Positions 1 to 7,671 of a stretch of 36,755 nt of DNA are shown one piece after another. The DNA is from a virus. A program made the translations under genes and the position numbers. Within the stretch, counting starts at the first letter, position 1. Each line of letters opens with the position of its first letter. Under the pieces are notes generated by a model. That model ran no database searches and was not told the DNA's origin. It saw only the letters and a program-made list of their open reading frames with translations. The DNA lies in the IMG/VR virus record IMGVR_UViG_3300022074_000148, positions 1 to 36,755 of that record, one strand, 5' to 3'.

Positions 1-127
1 AATGTTTACGGGATGGGCACAGCCCTTAGGCGCAGCACAGCTTTGCCATTAGGTCACATACTAACGGTTAGCTGCGTTTTTCAACCTTTCATACATGTCA
101 CGATCAGTTTTAAATAAGCGTGATTGT
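1..127. repeat. Direct terminal repeat, left copy (circle junction)
   Basis: Bases 1-127 are identical to 36629-36755. An exact 127-base end overlap is what a de Bruijn assembler using k=127 leaves on a circular molecule, so this is most simply an assembly overlap. The unique circle is then 36,628 bp. A real short terminal redundancy cannot be excluded from sequence alone. Confidence 0.95.
15..25 (-). other. Small GC hairpin between scaffold and capsid genes
   Basis: GGGC-aca-GCCC is a perfect 4-bp stem in the roughly 75-base gap separating the scaffold gene (stop at 61) from the major capsid gene that lies upstream or downstream across the circle junction. On the - strand a T-run lies about 15-20 bases further along, too far for a classical terminator. 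It may be an RNA processing or partial-termination structure; the case is weak. Confidence 0.3.
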
Positions 128-732
128 TCTGTCAGGTTGAAAGTTTCTTTGCTGAATGGATTTTTGACACCAGCAACAGAGTCACTCGATGCACGCCCAG
201 ACGGTGCGCCACTGCCCTGAGGCTTGGGTTGCTTTTGCATCCAAGCTGGCAAAGTCTTGGCCCATTCACTGACGGGCGTTCGTTGATAGCCATCAACAAC
301 AACGACGGTGCCATCAGACTCACGCTCGATTTGTTCACTCGTCAACTTGGTTTTTAAAATCAAGTCCGGGTCATGAACAACATCAGCCAAAGCACTGACA
401 GCAGGCGTGATCAACTCCAGCTCACGAACACGCGCTTCGAGTTCAGAAATGCGTTTGTCCTTCTCCGCCGTCGCCTCACGGAATTGCTGCTCCAAAGCTT
501 GTCGGGCTTCGCCGTACTTGCCTTGTTTTTCCAGATCTGCTTGTTCCGCCTTAGCTTTGAAGTCCAGTAACTCCTGAACATCAACGCCATCAGGCACAGC
601 CTTTGCTTGAGCTTTTGCTTTTTTGTACTCATCCAGCAATTCAGCGTTTTTACGCCTCATTGATTCGAGTTCTGTTCTTAATTCGCTGGTGTCAACAGAT
701 TGCTCCACAGGAGCAGTTTGTTCTTCGGACAT
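61..732 (-). CDS. Capsid scaffolding protein
   Basis: This 223-aa acidic, Glu/Lys/Ala-rich protein has a long predicted coiled coil (about residues 17-110), a short folded centre and a Pro/Gly/Ser-rich stretch before a basic C-terminal tail ending NAANR. That architecture is typical of phage prohead scaffolds, which bind the coat protein through a charged C-terminus and leave before packaging. Its place directly upstream of the major capsid gene (reading leftward across the circle junction at 36614) fits. The ATG at 732 has no clear Shine-Dalgarno (SD) sequence. Assignment rests on composition and synteny, not on a sequence motif. Confidence 0.75.
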   Translation of the reverse strand: MSEEQTAPVEQSVDTSELRTELESMRRKNAELLDEYKKAKAQAKAVPDGVDVQELLDFKAKAEQADLEKQGKYGEARQALEQQFREATAEKDKRISELEARVRELELITPAVSALADVVHDPDLILKTKLTSEQIERESDGTVVVVDGYQRTPVSEWAKTLPAWMQKQPKPQGSGAPSGRASSDSVAGVKNPFSKETFNLTEQSRLFKTDRDMYERLKNAANR

Positions 733-767
733 GAATTAGCCACAGGCTAAATTGCCTTTAAAGGTTA

Positions 768-1049
768 TCAGCTCCATTTAATTTTGTTCGACCAAAACGC
801 CGCGCTTGTTTTGCCCTTAGCGATATTTTTCGCATGACGCGCTTTAAAAGACGCACGCTTTGCCTTATCCGCCGCTGATTCACCCTTGCGCGGGCGTTTT
901 GTTTGTGCGCCCTGCATCCCAAACCTGATAAGCCTGTCGTTGCCTTTGTCTTTAATGACAACAGCGTGAGACTTGCCGCTCGAATGATTCGGCGTCTTAA
1001 TTGGCTTGTCGTAGCCCTCAAACGTATGGCCGCCACGTTGGATGCTCAT
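768..1049 (-). CDS. Conserved small basic phage protein, head module
   Basis: The 93-aa product is very basic. An N-terminal part carries KSHAVVIKDKGNDRLIRFG, and a C-terminal part carries FKARHAKNIAKGKTSAAFW. I recognise this two-part pattern from small proteins of cyanophage head regions, but the function is unknown and I do not assert a family number. Its ATG (1049-1047) overlaps the TGA of the upstream gene in an ATGA, implying translational coupling. It sits between MuF/basic-peptide genes and the scaffold, so a head-assembly or DNA-associated role is possible. Confidence 0.8.
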   Translation of the reverse strand: MSIQRGGHTFEGYDKPIKTPNHSSGKSHAVVIKDKGNDRLIRFGMQGAQTKRPRKGESAADKAKRASFKARHAKNIAKGKTSAAFWSNKIKWS

Positions 1050-1297
1050 CGCTTTTTGTTGTAGCGGGCGTAGATCGCAGCATCTGCCGTTCGTGCCTTA
1101 TCGCCCCGCATGTAGCTGTTGACCCGGCCCATTGCCCATGCAGCCATCGGAACGTTGCGCGATCCGCTGGACAAGTATGCGCCCTGCCCTTTTCGATAAA
1201 CCGCAGCCAGCTCCCCATAGAAGAACCTGGTTTTTTCGGCCTTATCTTTTAGCGTTCTTTTTGTTGCGGCGTTTAGTGGTTTTGCTTTTGGTGCCAC
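1046..1297 (-). CDS. DUF5824-like protein, C-terminal part (GTG start)
   Basis: The product of 83 aa contains FYGELAAVYRKGQGAYLSSG followed by AAWAMGRVNSYMRG, matching the C-terminal core I associate with DUF5824-type phage proteins. The frame stays open to 1408, but residues before the GTG at 1297 look like an out-of-frame shadow of the neighbouring gene. A GAGGA motif at 1307-1311 lies 9 bases before this GTG, supporting it as the start. It overlaps the 77-aa gene (1242-1475), which looks like the N-terminal half of the same kind of protein in another frame, so this may be a split gene. Function unknown. Confidence 0.65.
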   Translation of the reverse strand: MAPKAKPLNAATKRTLKDKAEKTRFFYGELAAVYRKGQGAYLSSGSRNVPMAAWAMGRVNSYMRGDKARTADAAIYARYNKKR

Positions 1298-1475
1298 CTT
1301 GCTTGGTCCTCGATGCAGAAACGGCTTTGATGTCGATAAATTCTCCCGCCTTATAAGCAGCAGCGGTGCTCTTGATCTCTCGGGCTTTGCCTGAGCGATT
1401 CTTGGCACCAGAAAGATACTTCTTAGGCAGACCAGTGGCCTTGTCTTTTGGGACGCGCCGCTGCTTCTTGACCAT
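1242..1475 (-). CDS. DUF5824-like N-terminal segment, lysine-rich
   Basis: The 77-aa protein begins MVKKQRRVPKDKATGLPKKY and includes SGKAREIKSTAAAYKAGEF, resembling the leading segment of DUF5824-type proteins. The last 20 residues are almost all Lys/Arg/Thr/Asn. The start ATG is fused to the stop of the upstream 25-aa ORF (TAATG). The reading frame continues 56 bases into the next gene, whose frame is offset by +1. Either two small proteins are made or one ancestral gene was split. Confidence 0.65.
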   Translation of the reverse strand: MVKKQRRVPKDKATGLPKKYLSGAKNRSGKAREIKSTAAAYKAGEFIDIKAVSASRTKQGGTKSKTTKRRNKKNAKR

Positions 1476-1552
1476 TACTTTTTCTTGCCCCCTTTCTTTT
1501 TCTTTTTGGGTGCAGTCATCTGAGGCTTTTTAGGTCCGGAATAACGAGGCAT
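1475..1552 (-). CDS. Tiny lysine-rich protein (25 aa)
   Basis: The ORF encodes MPRYSGPKKPQMTAP followed by a Lys/Gly tail. It is preceded by a near-perfect SD (AAGGAGG, 1560-1566) with 7 bases to the ATG, the best ribosome binding site in the operon. Its ATG overlaps the upstream stop (TGATG) and its stop overlaps the next ATG (TAATG). Short starts of the type PRYSGPK also occur in small proteins of marine phages. The signals argue that it is translated; the role is unknown, perhaps nucleic-acid binding. Confidence 0.6.
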   Translation of the reverse strand: MPRYSGPKKPQMTAPKKKKKGGKKK

Positions 1553-1665
1553 CAGGATTCCTCCTTAGTTGCTGTTTTCTTGGCTGCGGCTTTTTTGGCT
1601 GCAGGCTTGGACTTCTTCTCTTCGCCCGGAAGCGTGAGTTGAAATCTGCTATGAAGCTTTCCCAT
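1552..1665 (-). CDS. Small Lys/Ala-rich protein (37 aa)
   Basis: The ORF reads MGKLHSRFQLTLPGEEKKSK and then a histone-like Lys/Ala tail ending KEES. It starts inside the 3' end of the MuF gene (17-base overlap) and ends with TGATG onto the 25-aa ORF. No clear SD is visible, so translation would rely on coupling to MuF. The Ala-Lys repeat resembles H1/HU-tail composition, suggesting nucleic-acid binding, but that is inference. Confidence 0.5.
   Translation of the reverse strand: MGKLHSRFQLTLPGEEKKSKPAAKKAAAKKTATKEES
1560..1566 (-). promoter_or_regulatory. Strong Shine-Dalgarno for the 25-aa ORF
   Basis: On the - strand the sequence reads AAGGAGG, 7 bases before the ATG at 1552. Most genes in this genome have weak or no SD, so a consensus site here stands out and decides that the tiny ORF is real. 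Confidence 0.75.
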
Positions 1666-2845
1666 TGGGATAGCGGCGCTTGAGCTGATCCAAGGTTAAC
1701 TCCGAACCGTCTTCACTGACAAACTTCCGAATCGCCTTTGTCGGGCCATACTTTCGCGCCAAGCGGTTGAAGTATGGAACCTTTTCAGGGCCAAGAACAT
1801 CAGCCTTTACAGCTTTGCTTTGATTGCTTAGCCATTGCCCATAGGTTTGATTCGCAGGCACCAAACCATCAGAACTTCTGCGCTTGCCAGGTTCTGGCGG
1901 CGGGATTCCCAAGCCTTTGTAATCAATGACAGGCACGGTCGTTGATCTGCAGTTGAAATGCTGCGGTGGTGTTGGCCCCTTGCCGTAATCAAATTCTTTG
2001 CCATCCAATGCACGACAGATCGGAGATGTCCTGCTGTCCAACGTCGCGACGTACCGATAACGCTTGGTCACATCTTGATTGGCTTCATACACCTGTTGGC
2101 TCGATGCGTTTGCTACTTGGTTGATACTGGTACGCACCATCGCCATCACTTGGTGATTGGCCACGGCTGTCACTTCACCGCCAGCCTGCGCCATTTGTCG
2201 CAAACTTCCTGGCTGACCAAACCGTAAACGACCTTTTAAACGACGCGCCAATTTGTCAGTCGATTCACCAGTTAGCAGGCCATTTCGCACAGTTTTTGCG
2301 AAAAGATCAGCCTGTGATTCAGCCAAACCACGGAACGACTTTTCCAGCACCTTGCCATTAGGCAGCGTGATCGTTGTCCCTTGCGCTGCTGTTAACTGAA
2401 ACGTTGCAGGTGCTCCAGTCACCGCAGCTTGTAAGTCATCACTGAGCGAAACAACATTCAGTGCAGTGGGATCTACCGTTGCAACAGACTGCGCAAACTG
2501 CGGGCTGATCTGCACACTGCGAATCTGGTCACGTAGTTCAATTGGCAATGCCTTGCGTAGTTGATCCTCTACAAACTCAGACTGCAAAAGCGTTAACCCC
2601 TGCAACTCTTCAACAGCCAAAATTGTGCTCGATCCGGCCCATCCATTCAGCGATTCTTTTAGTTGCGCGAGAATGGCCCTAAGCCGTGCAGCCTTGCTAG
2701 GCGCAGACAACTCATCAATCCCACGCAACTGATCAACAGCGTCCAAAATAAGATCGTTGTATGTGCGAGCGATGCGCTTTGCGACACCATTGCTAAATCG
2801 ATTGAGATCGATGGCATTGCGGTAAAGCTCGGCAGGTGTACTCAT
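1649..2845 (-). CDS. MuF-like head morphogenesis protein (SPP1 gp7 family)
   Basis: The 398-aa protein has a helical N-terminal two-thirds and the diagnostic MuF signature near residues 270-310: YVATLDSRTSPICRALDGK, then PPQHFNCRSTTVPV. The pattern with Cys, then H-x-N-C-R, is the conserved core of SPP1 gp7/Mu gpF proteins, which enter the procapsid and assist portal assembly or DNA ejection. It follows the portal gene with one 94-aa gene between. Its ATG overlaps the upstream TGA (ATGA at 2845-2842). Length is normal for the family. Confidence 0.92.
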   Translation of the reverse strand: MSTPAELYRNAIDLNRFSNGVAKRIARTYNDLILDAVDQLRGIDELSAPSKAARLRAILAQLKESLNGWAGSSTILAVEELQGLTLLQSEFVEDQLRKALPIELRDQIRSVQISPQFAQSVATVDPTALNVVSLSDDLQAAVTGAPATFQLTAAQGTTITLPNGKVLEKSFRGLAESQADLFAKTVRNGLLTGESTDKLARRLKGRLRFGQPGSLRQMAQAGGEVTAVANHQVMAMVRTSINQVANASSQQVYEANQDVTKRYRYVATLDSRTSPICRALDGKEFDYGKGPTPPQHFNCRSTTVPVIDYKGLGIPPPEPGKRRSSDGLVPANQTYGQWLSNQSKAVKADVLGPEKVPYFNRLARKYGPTKAIRKFVSEDGSELTLDQLKRRYPNGKAS

Positions 2846-3126
2846 TTTTCATAAATGCCAAGGGCTTGAGGTTCTTCAATGCAAACGACAGCGGCATCAG
2901 CTCCAAGCTTTAAAGCGTTATCCAAAATTGACGTAAATTCCGCTACCACATCTTTGTCATAAGTCGCAACACTGCTTTCGGTTACGGCGCAAACCTTGCC
3001 GTCCAAATACCACGTCAGTCTGATGACTGCAAAATACTGATTAGCAAGCCTGTCCTGCGAATAAAAGAAATCCCGACTTGATGGTTGTTCTGACTTTGGC
3101 TTGCGCAAATTATTCAGCCAATCCAT
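2842..3126 (-). CDS. Small conserved protein between portal and MuF
   Basis: The product of 94 aa is not recognised. It opens with a basic stretch (MDWLNNLRKPK), then a predicted alpha/beta region with alternating hydrophobic strands (QYFAVIRLTWYLDGK, ADAAVVCIEE). A good SD (GGAGG) lies 6-7 bases before the ATG. It overlaps the portal 3' end by 17 bases and the MuF start by 4. The position suggests an accessory head or portal-assembly role; there is no motif to prove it. Confidence 0.75.
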   Translation of the reverse strand: MDWLNNLRKPKSEQPSSRDFFYSQDRLANQYFAVIRLTWYLDGKVCAVTESSVATYDKDVVAEFTSILDNALKLGADAAVVCIEEPQALGIYEK

Positions 3127-4546
3127 TGCCTGCCTCCGGTTCTCCTTCAGGCATTGTGACTTCCTGCTCCGGGACTGGCTGCGGTGTTTCCATCAATCCA
3201 CCAGCCTGAGTCGCTTCAAGTTCGGCTTCTACATCAAAGTCGTCACCAAGCACTTCGCCCGCTTCAAGCTGCAGCAACAACGTTTCCTGTGTCACCGTGC
3301 CAGCGGTGTAAAGCTGCAACAACGCTTGGATCTCTTGTGGCTCAAGTCTTGTACCCATGAAGTCACGATTCACCAGGCTGCTGCCAGCTTGTGACTCCTG
3401 CAAGTAATCAGCATGGAACCGCAGGCAGTTATCGATCATGTCCTGCATCTGCTGTGCCACCACCATCATGGTGCTGTCGCCTTGGCTGCGATCAATCCGT
3501 TTTGACTCGGCAGTTTCTGCGCTGAGCTTTGCACCCATCACAGCAGCAAGGCCAAGCTCATTTATCTGTGATGCAATCTGATCCAGCCTGCGGAACTGTG
3601 CGTCATAGCTGTTGCCACCGGGTTCGATATAGCTTGCCGATGCACCTTCAGGGAGACTTAGTGCTTCGCCTGGGCCTGCGCTGATTTCTTCTGCTGCTGC
3701 AGGGAAACCAAATAATGCAAGCATCGGTACTGCACTGATGTGCAGTTGATTTCCAAGATCTGATTGCACCTGATAGTGCTGCAGGTTTAGTTCAGCAATG
3801 TCAGCCAGCGGTGGGAATGACTCCAAAACGCCAACCCTGTTGGAGTAAGCAACGCTGAACGGAATTTGGCTCAAGCTTGTTGTGCCTTCATCAACAACAC
3901 GGAAGTCACCTTTCTGATCTTTCTGGAAGATCTCAAATGCGCCAGGGGTTAGTACGCGCACCTGTTCAACTTGCTTTTCTCCGTACAAGCCATCGGGCAC
4001 GACGATCTTTTCAGAAAGACGAAGTTGCGTCAGTTTCTGTTGCCCATCAGCCAATTCAACCCTCCAGCCGAGCACGTCCCTTGGCGAGTATGAAATCCAG
4101 TAAGGACGGCCATTGTCGCCAGACTTTGGCGCATCAACAAGAACACCGACGTGCCCGTAGCGGATGCAAAGGCGCGACGTGTTGTAAAGCCACGTCTGCA
4201 GATCATTGCCCTGCAGGTCTACGTCAAATAATTGTTCGCGGATTTGATCAGACACATCGTCAAGCCTGACCGGCTTGCGGGTCAACATGCCAGCCAACAT
4301 GCGTTCGAGCCTGACGTAATAAGGCGCTAAAACAGAACGCTGCAGCCTGTTGTCATAAGACTCGTCTAATTCTCTAGGCTCCTGCGGTAAAAATTTACGG
4401 TGACCTTTTCTGATCTTGTATGTGCCACCAAGCAAATGTTCGATCAATCCCCAATGCGGTTCTTGATTAACCCAAGCCGTACTGGGGTCGTTCACCTGAG
4501 TGACGTTGCCAACGCGCTGGCGACCACCAGAAAAGCCTGAATACAC
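3110..4546 (-). CDS. Portal protein (DUF4055-like)
   Basis: The product (478 aa) lies directly after TerL. It has hallmarks of DUF4055 portals: an N-terminal WGLIEHLLGGTYKIR segment, KFLPQEPRE with YDNRLQRSVLAPYYV, and the wing element PYWISYSPRDVLGWRVEL. These are followed by a long helical clip/stem region and an acidic, Pro/Glu-rich C-terminus. It forms the dodecameric DNA channel at the capsid vertex and docks the terminase. The start is a GTG at 4546 with GGTGGG about 9 bases upstream. The C-terminus overlaps the next gene. Confidence 0.92.
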   Translation of the reverse strand: MYSGFSGGRQRVGNVTQVNDPSTAWVNQEPHWGLIEHLLGGTYKIRKGHRKFLPQEPRELDESYDNRLQRSVLAPYYVRLERMLAGMLTRKPVRLDDVSDQIREQLFDVDLQGNDLQTWLYNTSRLCIRYGHVGVLVDAPKSGDNGRPYWISYSPRDVLGWRVELADGQQKLTQLRLSEKIVVPDGLYGEKQVEQVRVLTPGAFEIFQKDQKGDFRVVDEGTTSLSQIPFSVAYSNRVGVLESFPPLADIAELNLQHYQVQSDLGNQLHISAVPMLALFGFPAAAEEISAGPGEALSLPEGASASYIEPGGNSYDAQFRRLDQIASQINELGLAAVMGAKLSAETAESKRIDRSQGDSTMMVVAQQMQDMIDNCLRFHADYLQESQAGSSLVNRDFMGTRLEPQEIQALLQLYTAGTVTQETLLLQLEAGEVLGDDFDVEAELEATQAGGLMETPQPVPEQEVTMPEGEPEAGNGLAE

Positions 4547-4573
4547 AGTTAAATCCCACCCGATGCAGTCAGT

Positions 4574-5923
4574 TTAGTAGAGCCTAATGCCAGTGCCCCG
4601 TCCAGCACGCGCATGAATCATGCTGAAGTCTCTGTAGATCAAGTAGCCCAAAGCATCATTCATATGGTCATAACCCGCATCTTTATCGGGATCACCGGCC
4701 TCGGTGTAACTCTGCAGCTCTAAACATTCAATGGTTCGTTTGCAATTTGCGGCGACCTGCAATCTGACTTCGCCCTTCCCGTTTTCCAGCAAAGCTTGAA
4801 CAGAAGCCACCCGATCGCGGACGGGAGGGTTGGCCTTTGGTGATTGATTGCTGAACTGGTATGACTCGAGAATCTGTATATCGGTTCGCGAGGCATTAGT
4901 AGAACGCGCTGAGCCTGATGCGTCAGGGTAGACGTAAACCTGGCGTCCTTCTGCGCGGCGTTGTATTTCTTGGGCCATGGCGTCGGTGTCATGTGCGCCA
5001 GTCACCTCGTCAATCAGGAGAAGGTTGTTCCCAAGACGAACACCGATGACTGCGGACATGTTTCCGATATTGAAGTCAACGCCGACGCGAAGGGGCTCGT
5101 TGCTGACATCAGGAATATCGGTGATTACATGTTTGGCGCGATCAAAACGGTCATAAACCTGACCTGTTGTCAGATTCGTAAATTCTCCAAGCAAATACGC
5201 CTTTAACAGGCTGGGATCGTAGTTGGCTTCGAGACGTTCAATGAAATCTTTTGGGAGGTGGGGATTATCCACCGATCGCATTTTAATCAGCTTTCGATCA
5301 GGGCGCTGTTGTGCCTCTTCTGTTCCAAACGTGTTCCACATCCAACGGAAGCCTTCAGGCGTTGATGCAGCCGCAAACTGTCGAACGTTGCCAGCACGTA
5401 AGCGGCCAAGGATTTTCGGGAATGCTTTCTGTGCGATTGATGGCGTGACTGTATCGATTTCATCGGCAAGCACCCAGGCAAGGTTCAAGCCAATGATGCG
5501 TGACCAATTCTCGAAACTGCGGCACAAGATTTTTGTGTCACCGCCGGGTAAATGCAAAACATATTCTGGGAGTGGACTTGCTCTAAACGTGTAGGGGATT
5601 TCGTAAGCCTCAAGAAATTCCTCGAAATCATTCATCCATATATCGCGGATCAAAGGCCCAGTAGGCTCCATCACGCAACCCATGAAGCCTTGATTTAACA
5701 CCGCAAGGACGACAGCCTTTGCAGCCAAGCTACGGGTCTTGCCCGCCCCATACCCAGCAGACAAGCCGATGATTTCTGTCGTTTGATCTTCTACAAATGC
5801 AAGCTGGCCTGGGTGCAAGTCGGCCTTGATCTGTGTGACTAAGGCTTGAACGTCTAGCTCTGAATTACTTTCGCCAATTCGGTTCAGGATTGATCCGCTT
5901 TCGATGTGGCTAAGGAACGTCAC
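4574..5923 (-). CDS. terL: Terminase large subunit (ATPase-nuclease)
   Basis: The 449-aa product contains a Walker A AGYGAGKT at residues 56-63, Walker B WVLADE ending at Asp154-Glu155, and a C-terminal RNase H-like nuclease with GVDFNIG, YPDASGSAR and DHMNDALGYLIY as the acidic catalytic positions. It drives DNA into the prohead and cuts the concatemer. I chose the GTG at 5923 because it overlaps the TerS stop as GTGA; a TTG at 5962 would add 13 unconvincing residues and a 43-base overlap. Both domains look intact. Confidence 0.95.
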   Translation of the reverse strand: MTFLSHIESGSILNRIGESNSELDVQALVTQIKADLHPGQLAFVEDQTTEIIGLSAGYGAGKTRSLAAKAVVLAVLNQGFMGCVMEPTGPLIRDIWMNDFEEFLEAYEIPYTFRASPLPEYVLHLPGGDTKILCRSFENWSRIIGLNLAWVLADEIDTVTPSIAQKAFPKILGRLRAGNVRQFAAASTPEGFRWMWNTFGTEEAQQRPDRKLIKMRSVDNPHLPKDFIERLEANYDPSLLKAYLLGEFTNLTTGQVYDRFDRAKHVITDIPDVSNEPLRVGVDFNIGNMSAVIGVRLGNNLLLIDEVTGAHDTDAMAQEIQRRAEGRQVYVYPDASGSARSTNASRTDIQILESYQFSNQSPKANPPVRDRVASVQALLENGKGEVRLQVAANCKRTIECLELQSYTEAGDPDKDAGYDHMNDALGYLIYRDFSMIHARAGRGTGIRLY

Positions 5924-6240
5924 TGAAGCACTTGAGCGATCTGCGCTGCGGTCTTGATGCAACCCAAGGCAGCGTTGAGATTATTGGTCTTGCGGGCCTC
6001 TTTTTGCAGCGTGGCGAGCTGAGCAAGGATTTCTGCAGTAAAAGTCAGCCGATCTGTTTCCCAATCAGCCCGGATAAGATCCCGCGCCTTGGCGATGTAG
6101 GTGTCTGTTTGCCGTTCAGCGATTTCCCATTCTTTCGCGCAATACTGCACGATCTCAGAGCGGACAGCACCGTTCGCCAAAAGGCGAGCGATGCGGTTGA
6201 CGCGCATGTCTACTTCAATCTTTGTGGACTTGTTTGCCAT
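5920..6240 (-). CDS. Terminase small subunit-like protein
   Basis: A helical protein of 106 aa lies immediately upstream of TerL. The N-terminal part (residues about 10-60) reads like a helix-turn-helix (VNRIARLLANGAVRSEIVQY, then AERQTDTYIAKARDLI), followed by a longer helical oligomerisation segment. The arrangement fits a TerS that recognises pac/cos DNA and presents it to TerL. Its ATG overlaps the methyltransferase stop (ATGA), and its stop is coupled to the TerL GTG. It lacks a strong family signature, so the call rests on fold pattern and position. Confidence 0.8.
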   Translation of the reverse strand: MANKSTKIEVDMRVNRIARLLANGAVRSEIVQYCAKEWEIAERQTDTYIAKARDLIRADWETDRLTFTAEILAQLATLQKEARKTNNLNAALGCIKTAAQIAQVLQ

Positions 6241-7427
6241 CAGCCTTTTGACTCCTCCTGTTCAAAGTGTGCCGCAGATGGTTCGCAGATGGCGGTGTTA
6301 CCGGTGAAGTCTTCCCAGCGTTTGACGATGACGTCGCAGTAAACGGGGTCGAGTTCCATAAGGCAAGCGTGTCGGTGCTGACGCTCGCAGGCGATGAGGG
6401 TGGAGCCTGAACCACCGAAAGAATCAAATACGGTTTTGTGCGCTGGATTGTCTTCTAAAGCCATTTCAATCAGCTCTACGGGTTTCATCGTTGGGTGAAG
6501 GGTGTTGCGTTGACGCTTGAGCTGCCAGACGTCTCCTCGAACAGTTTTCTGCCCTCCGAAGGGGCCAAAGTAAAAGATGATTTCGTGCTGCTTGTAATAG
6601 CGGTCAAGATTTTGGGCTGGATTGACTTTGTCCCAGACGATCATTGACTTAGGCGCAACACCTAGCTCAGTCATCGCCTGTTTAAAGAGATGCGCATACT
6701 GCCAAGAACAGCAGACATACATGACCTCTGCGGGCTGAATTGTGTCTTTGAGGAACTGGAGAAACTCCGAGTCACTCATTTTGTCATTCGCGATTTTCTC
6801 AAATTTGGCTTTTATGTCCTGGTAGCCGATGTTGTAAGGCGGGTCAGTAAAGACCATGTCTGCCTTCTTCCCATCCATTAGGCGTTCGACGTGCTGCGGG
6901 TTGGTGCTGTCACCGCAAAGCAAACGATGGTTGCCGAGGATCCACAGGTCGCCTGGTTTGGTAGTGGGTTCTTCTGGTGCTTCTGGTACGTCGTCAGGAT
7001 CTGTGTTGCCCTCTTCAGGATCAAGCTCCGTGACGTTGAGAATTTCGTTTAGGTCGTCCTGATCAAACCAAGGGCTGATGTCATGTTCTTCTGAGAGCTG
7101 ATGCAGCATCTCCTGATCCCATTCGCTGAGATCAGCCGTGCGGTTGTCAGCAAGAGCAAGGCCGACCTTTTGCTCCTCTGATAGGCCGGTGCGTTTAACG
7201 GCGATGATCTCATCACCGTCGGTTTCAATGATGCGTACGTTTTTGATGCCTGCGGCTTTTGCCCCATCGATGGTGCCATTGCCCGCAAGGATGCGGTTGT
7301 CTTCATCGATAACAATGCTTCGAGCAGCGCCATAACGTTGCAGCGATTCTTTGATCAGATCAGAAGATCGATCTGTTCTACGTCGTGCATTTTTATGGTC
7401 TGACTTTAAAGATGTTATTGATGTCAA
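6240..7427 (-). CDS. ParB-like domain fused to DNA methyltransferase (beta class)
   Basis: The fusion protein has 395 aa. Residues 1-100 resemble a ParB/Srx-type domain (RILAGNGTIDGAKAAG, QKVGLALADNRT). After an acidic linker (about 130-158), residues 160-380 form an amino-methyltransferase with motif IV TDPPYN (DPPY 195-198) preceding the SAM motif FDSFGGSGST (about 335-344), the beta-class order for N6-A/N4-C enzymes. It probably methylates phage DNA for protection or timing. It sits just before TerS with ATGA coupling. The start is a TTG at 7427; no ATG or clear SD is nearby. No cognate restriction gene is visible. Confidence 0.92.
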   Translation of the reverse strand: MTSITSLKSDHKNARRRTDRSSDLIKESLQRYGAARSIVIDEDNRILAGNGTIDGAKAAGIKNVRIIETDGDEIIAVKRTGLSEEQKVGLALADNRTADLSEWDQEMLHQLSEEHDISPWFDQDDLNEILNVTELDPEEGNTDPDDVPEAPEEPTTKPGDLWILGNHRLLCGDSTNPQHVERLMDGKKADMVFTDPPYNIGYQDIKAKFEKIANDKMSDSEFLQFLKDTIQPAEVMYVCCSWQYAHLFKQAMTELGVAPKSMIVWDKVNPAQNLDRYYKQHEIIFYFGPFGGQKTVRGDVWQLKRQRNTLHPTMKPVELIEMALEDNPAHKTVFDSFGGSGSTLIACERQHRHACLMELDPVYCDVIVKRWEDFTGNTAICEPSAAHFEQEESKG

Positions 7428-7458
7428 GCTAAAAAGACCGCTTGATGTATAGCGTAGC

Positions 7459-7671
7459 TCAGAGATGTTGGTTTTGATTGGCTTTTAGCCAGTAGCTCTG
7501 AAGGCGGATGATCTTTTCCTCGACGAGGTGATGGCTACTCACGATCGACCTGAATTGGATTGGCTCCTCGCCCACCGTGATCATGATCCGGCCGTCTGGC
7601 TCGAGCGTACGCAGTTTGGCGATAGGCAAGGCTGAGTCTGGCTTCATAGCGAAGAAAGGCGCGGAGTTCAT
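7459..7671 (-). CDS. Small unknown protein (70 aa), overlapping frame
   Basis: From the ATG at 7671 the frame encodes MNSAPFFAMKPDSALPIAKL, then DGRIMITVGEEPIQF and a helical amphipathic tail ending NQNQHL. It looks like coding sequence, but 137 bases lie inside the 88-aa ORF in the next frame (7535-7801). No SD is seen. It may be a separate gene, or the true C-terminal half of the upstream frame after a +1 shift. Function unknown. Confidence 0.5.
   Translation of the reverse strand: MNSAPFFAMKPDSALPIAKLRTLEPDGRIMITVGEEPIQFRSIVSSHHLVEEKIIRLQSYWLKANQNQHL

Noticed and set aside
1299-1408. N-terminal extension of the DUF5824-like C-terminal frame
   Set aside because: The residues are out-of-frame translation of the well-supported 77-aa gene.
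3877-4269. Open + strand frame of 130 aa opposite the portal gene
   Set aside because: It lies entirely antisense to the portal protein, has no start signal and has a composition typical of a reverse-frame shadow.
5924-5962. TTG start 13 codons upstream for TerL
   Set aside because: It would overlap TerS by 43 bases and add Ser/Arg/Asp-rich residues unlike TerL; the GTGA overlap is preferred.
7411-7432. TTGACA on the - strand at the methyltransferase start, as a promoter
   Set aside because: No acceptable -10 box is found at 16-18 bases; the TTG is more likely the start codon.
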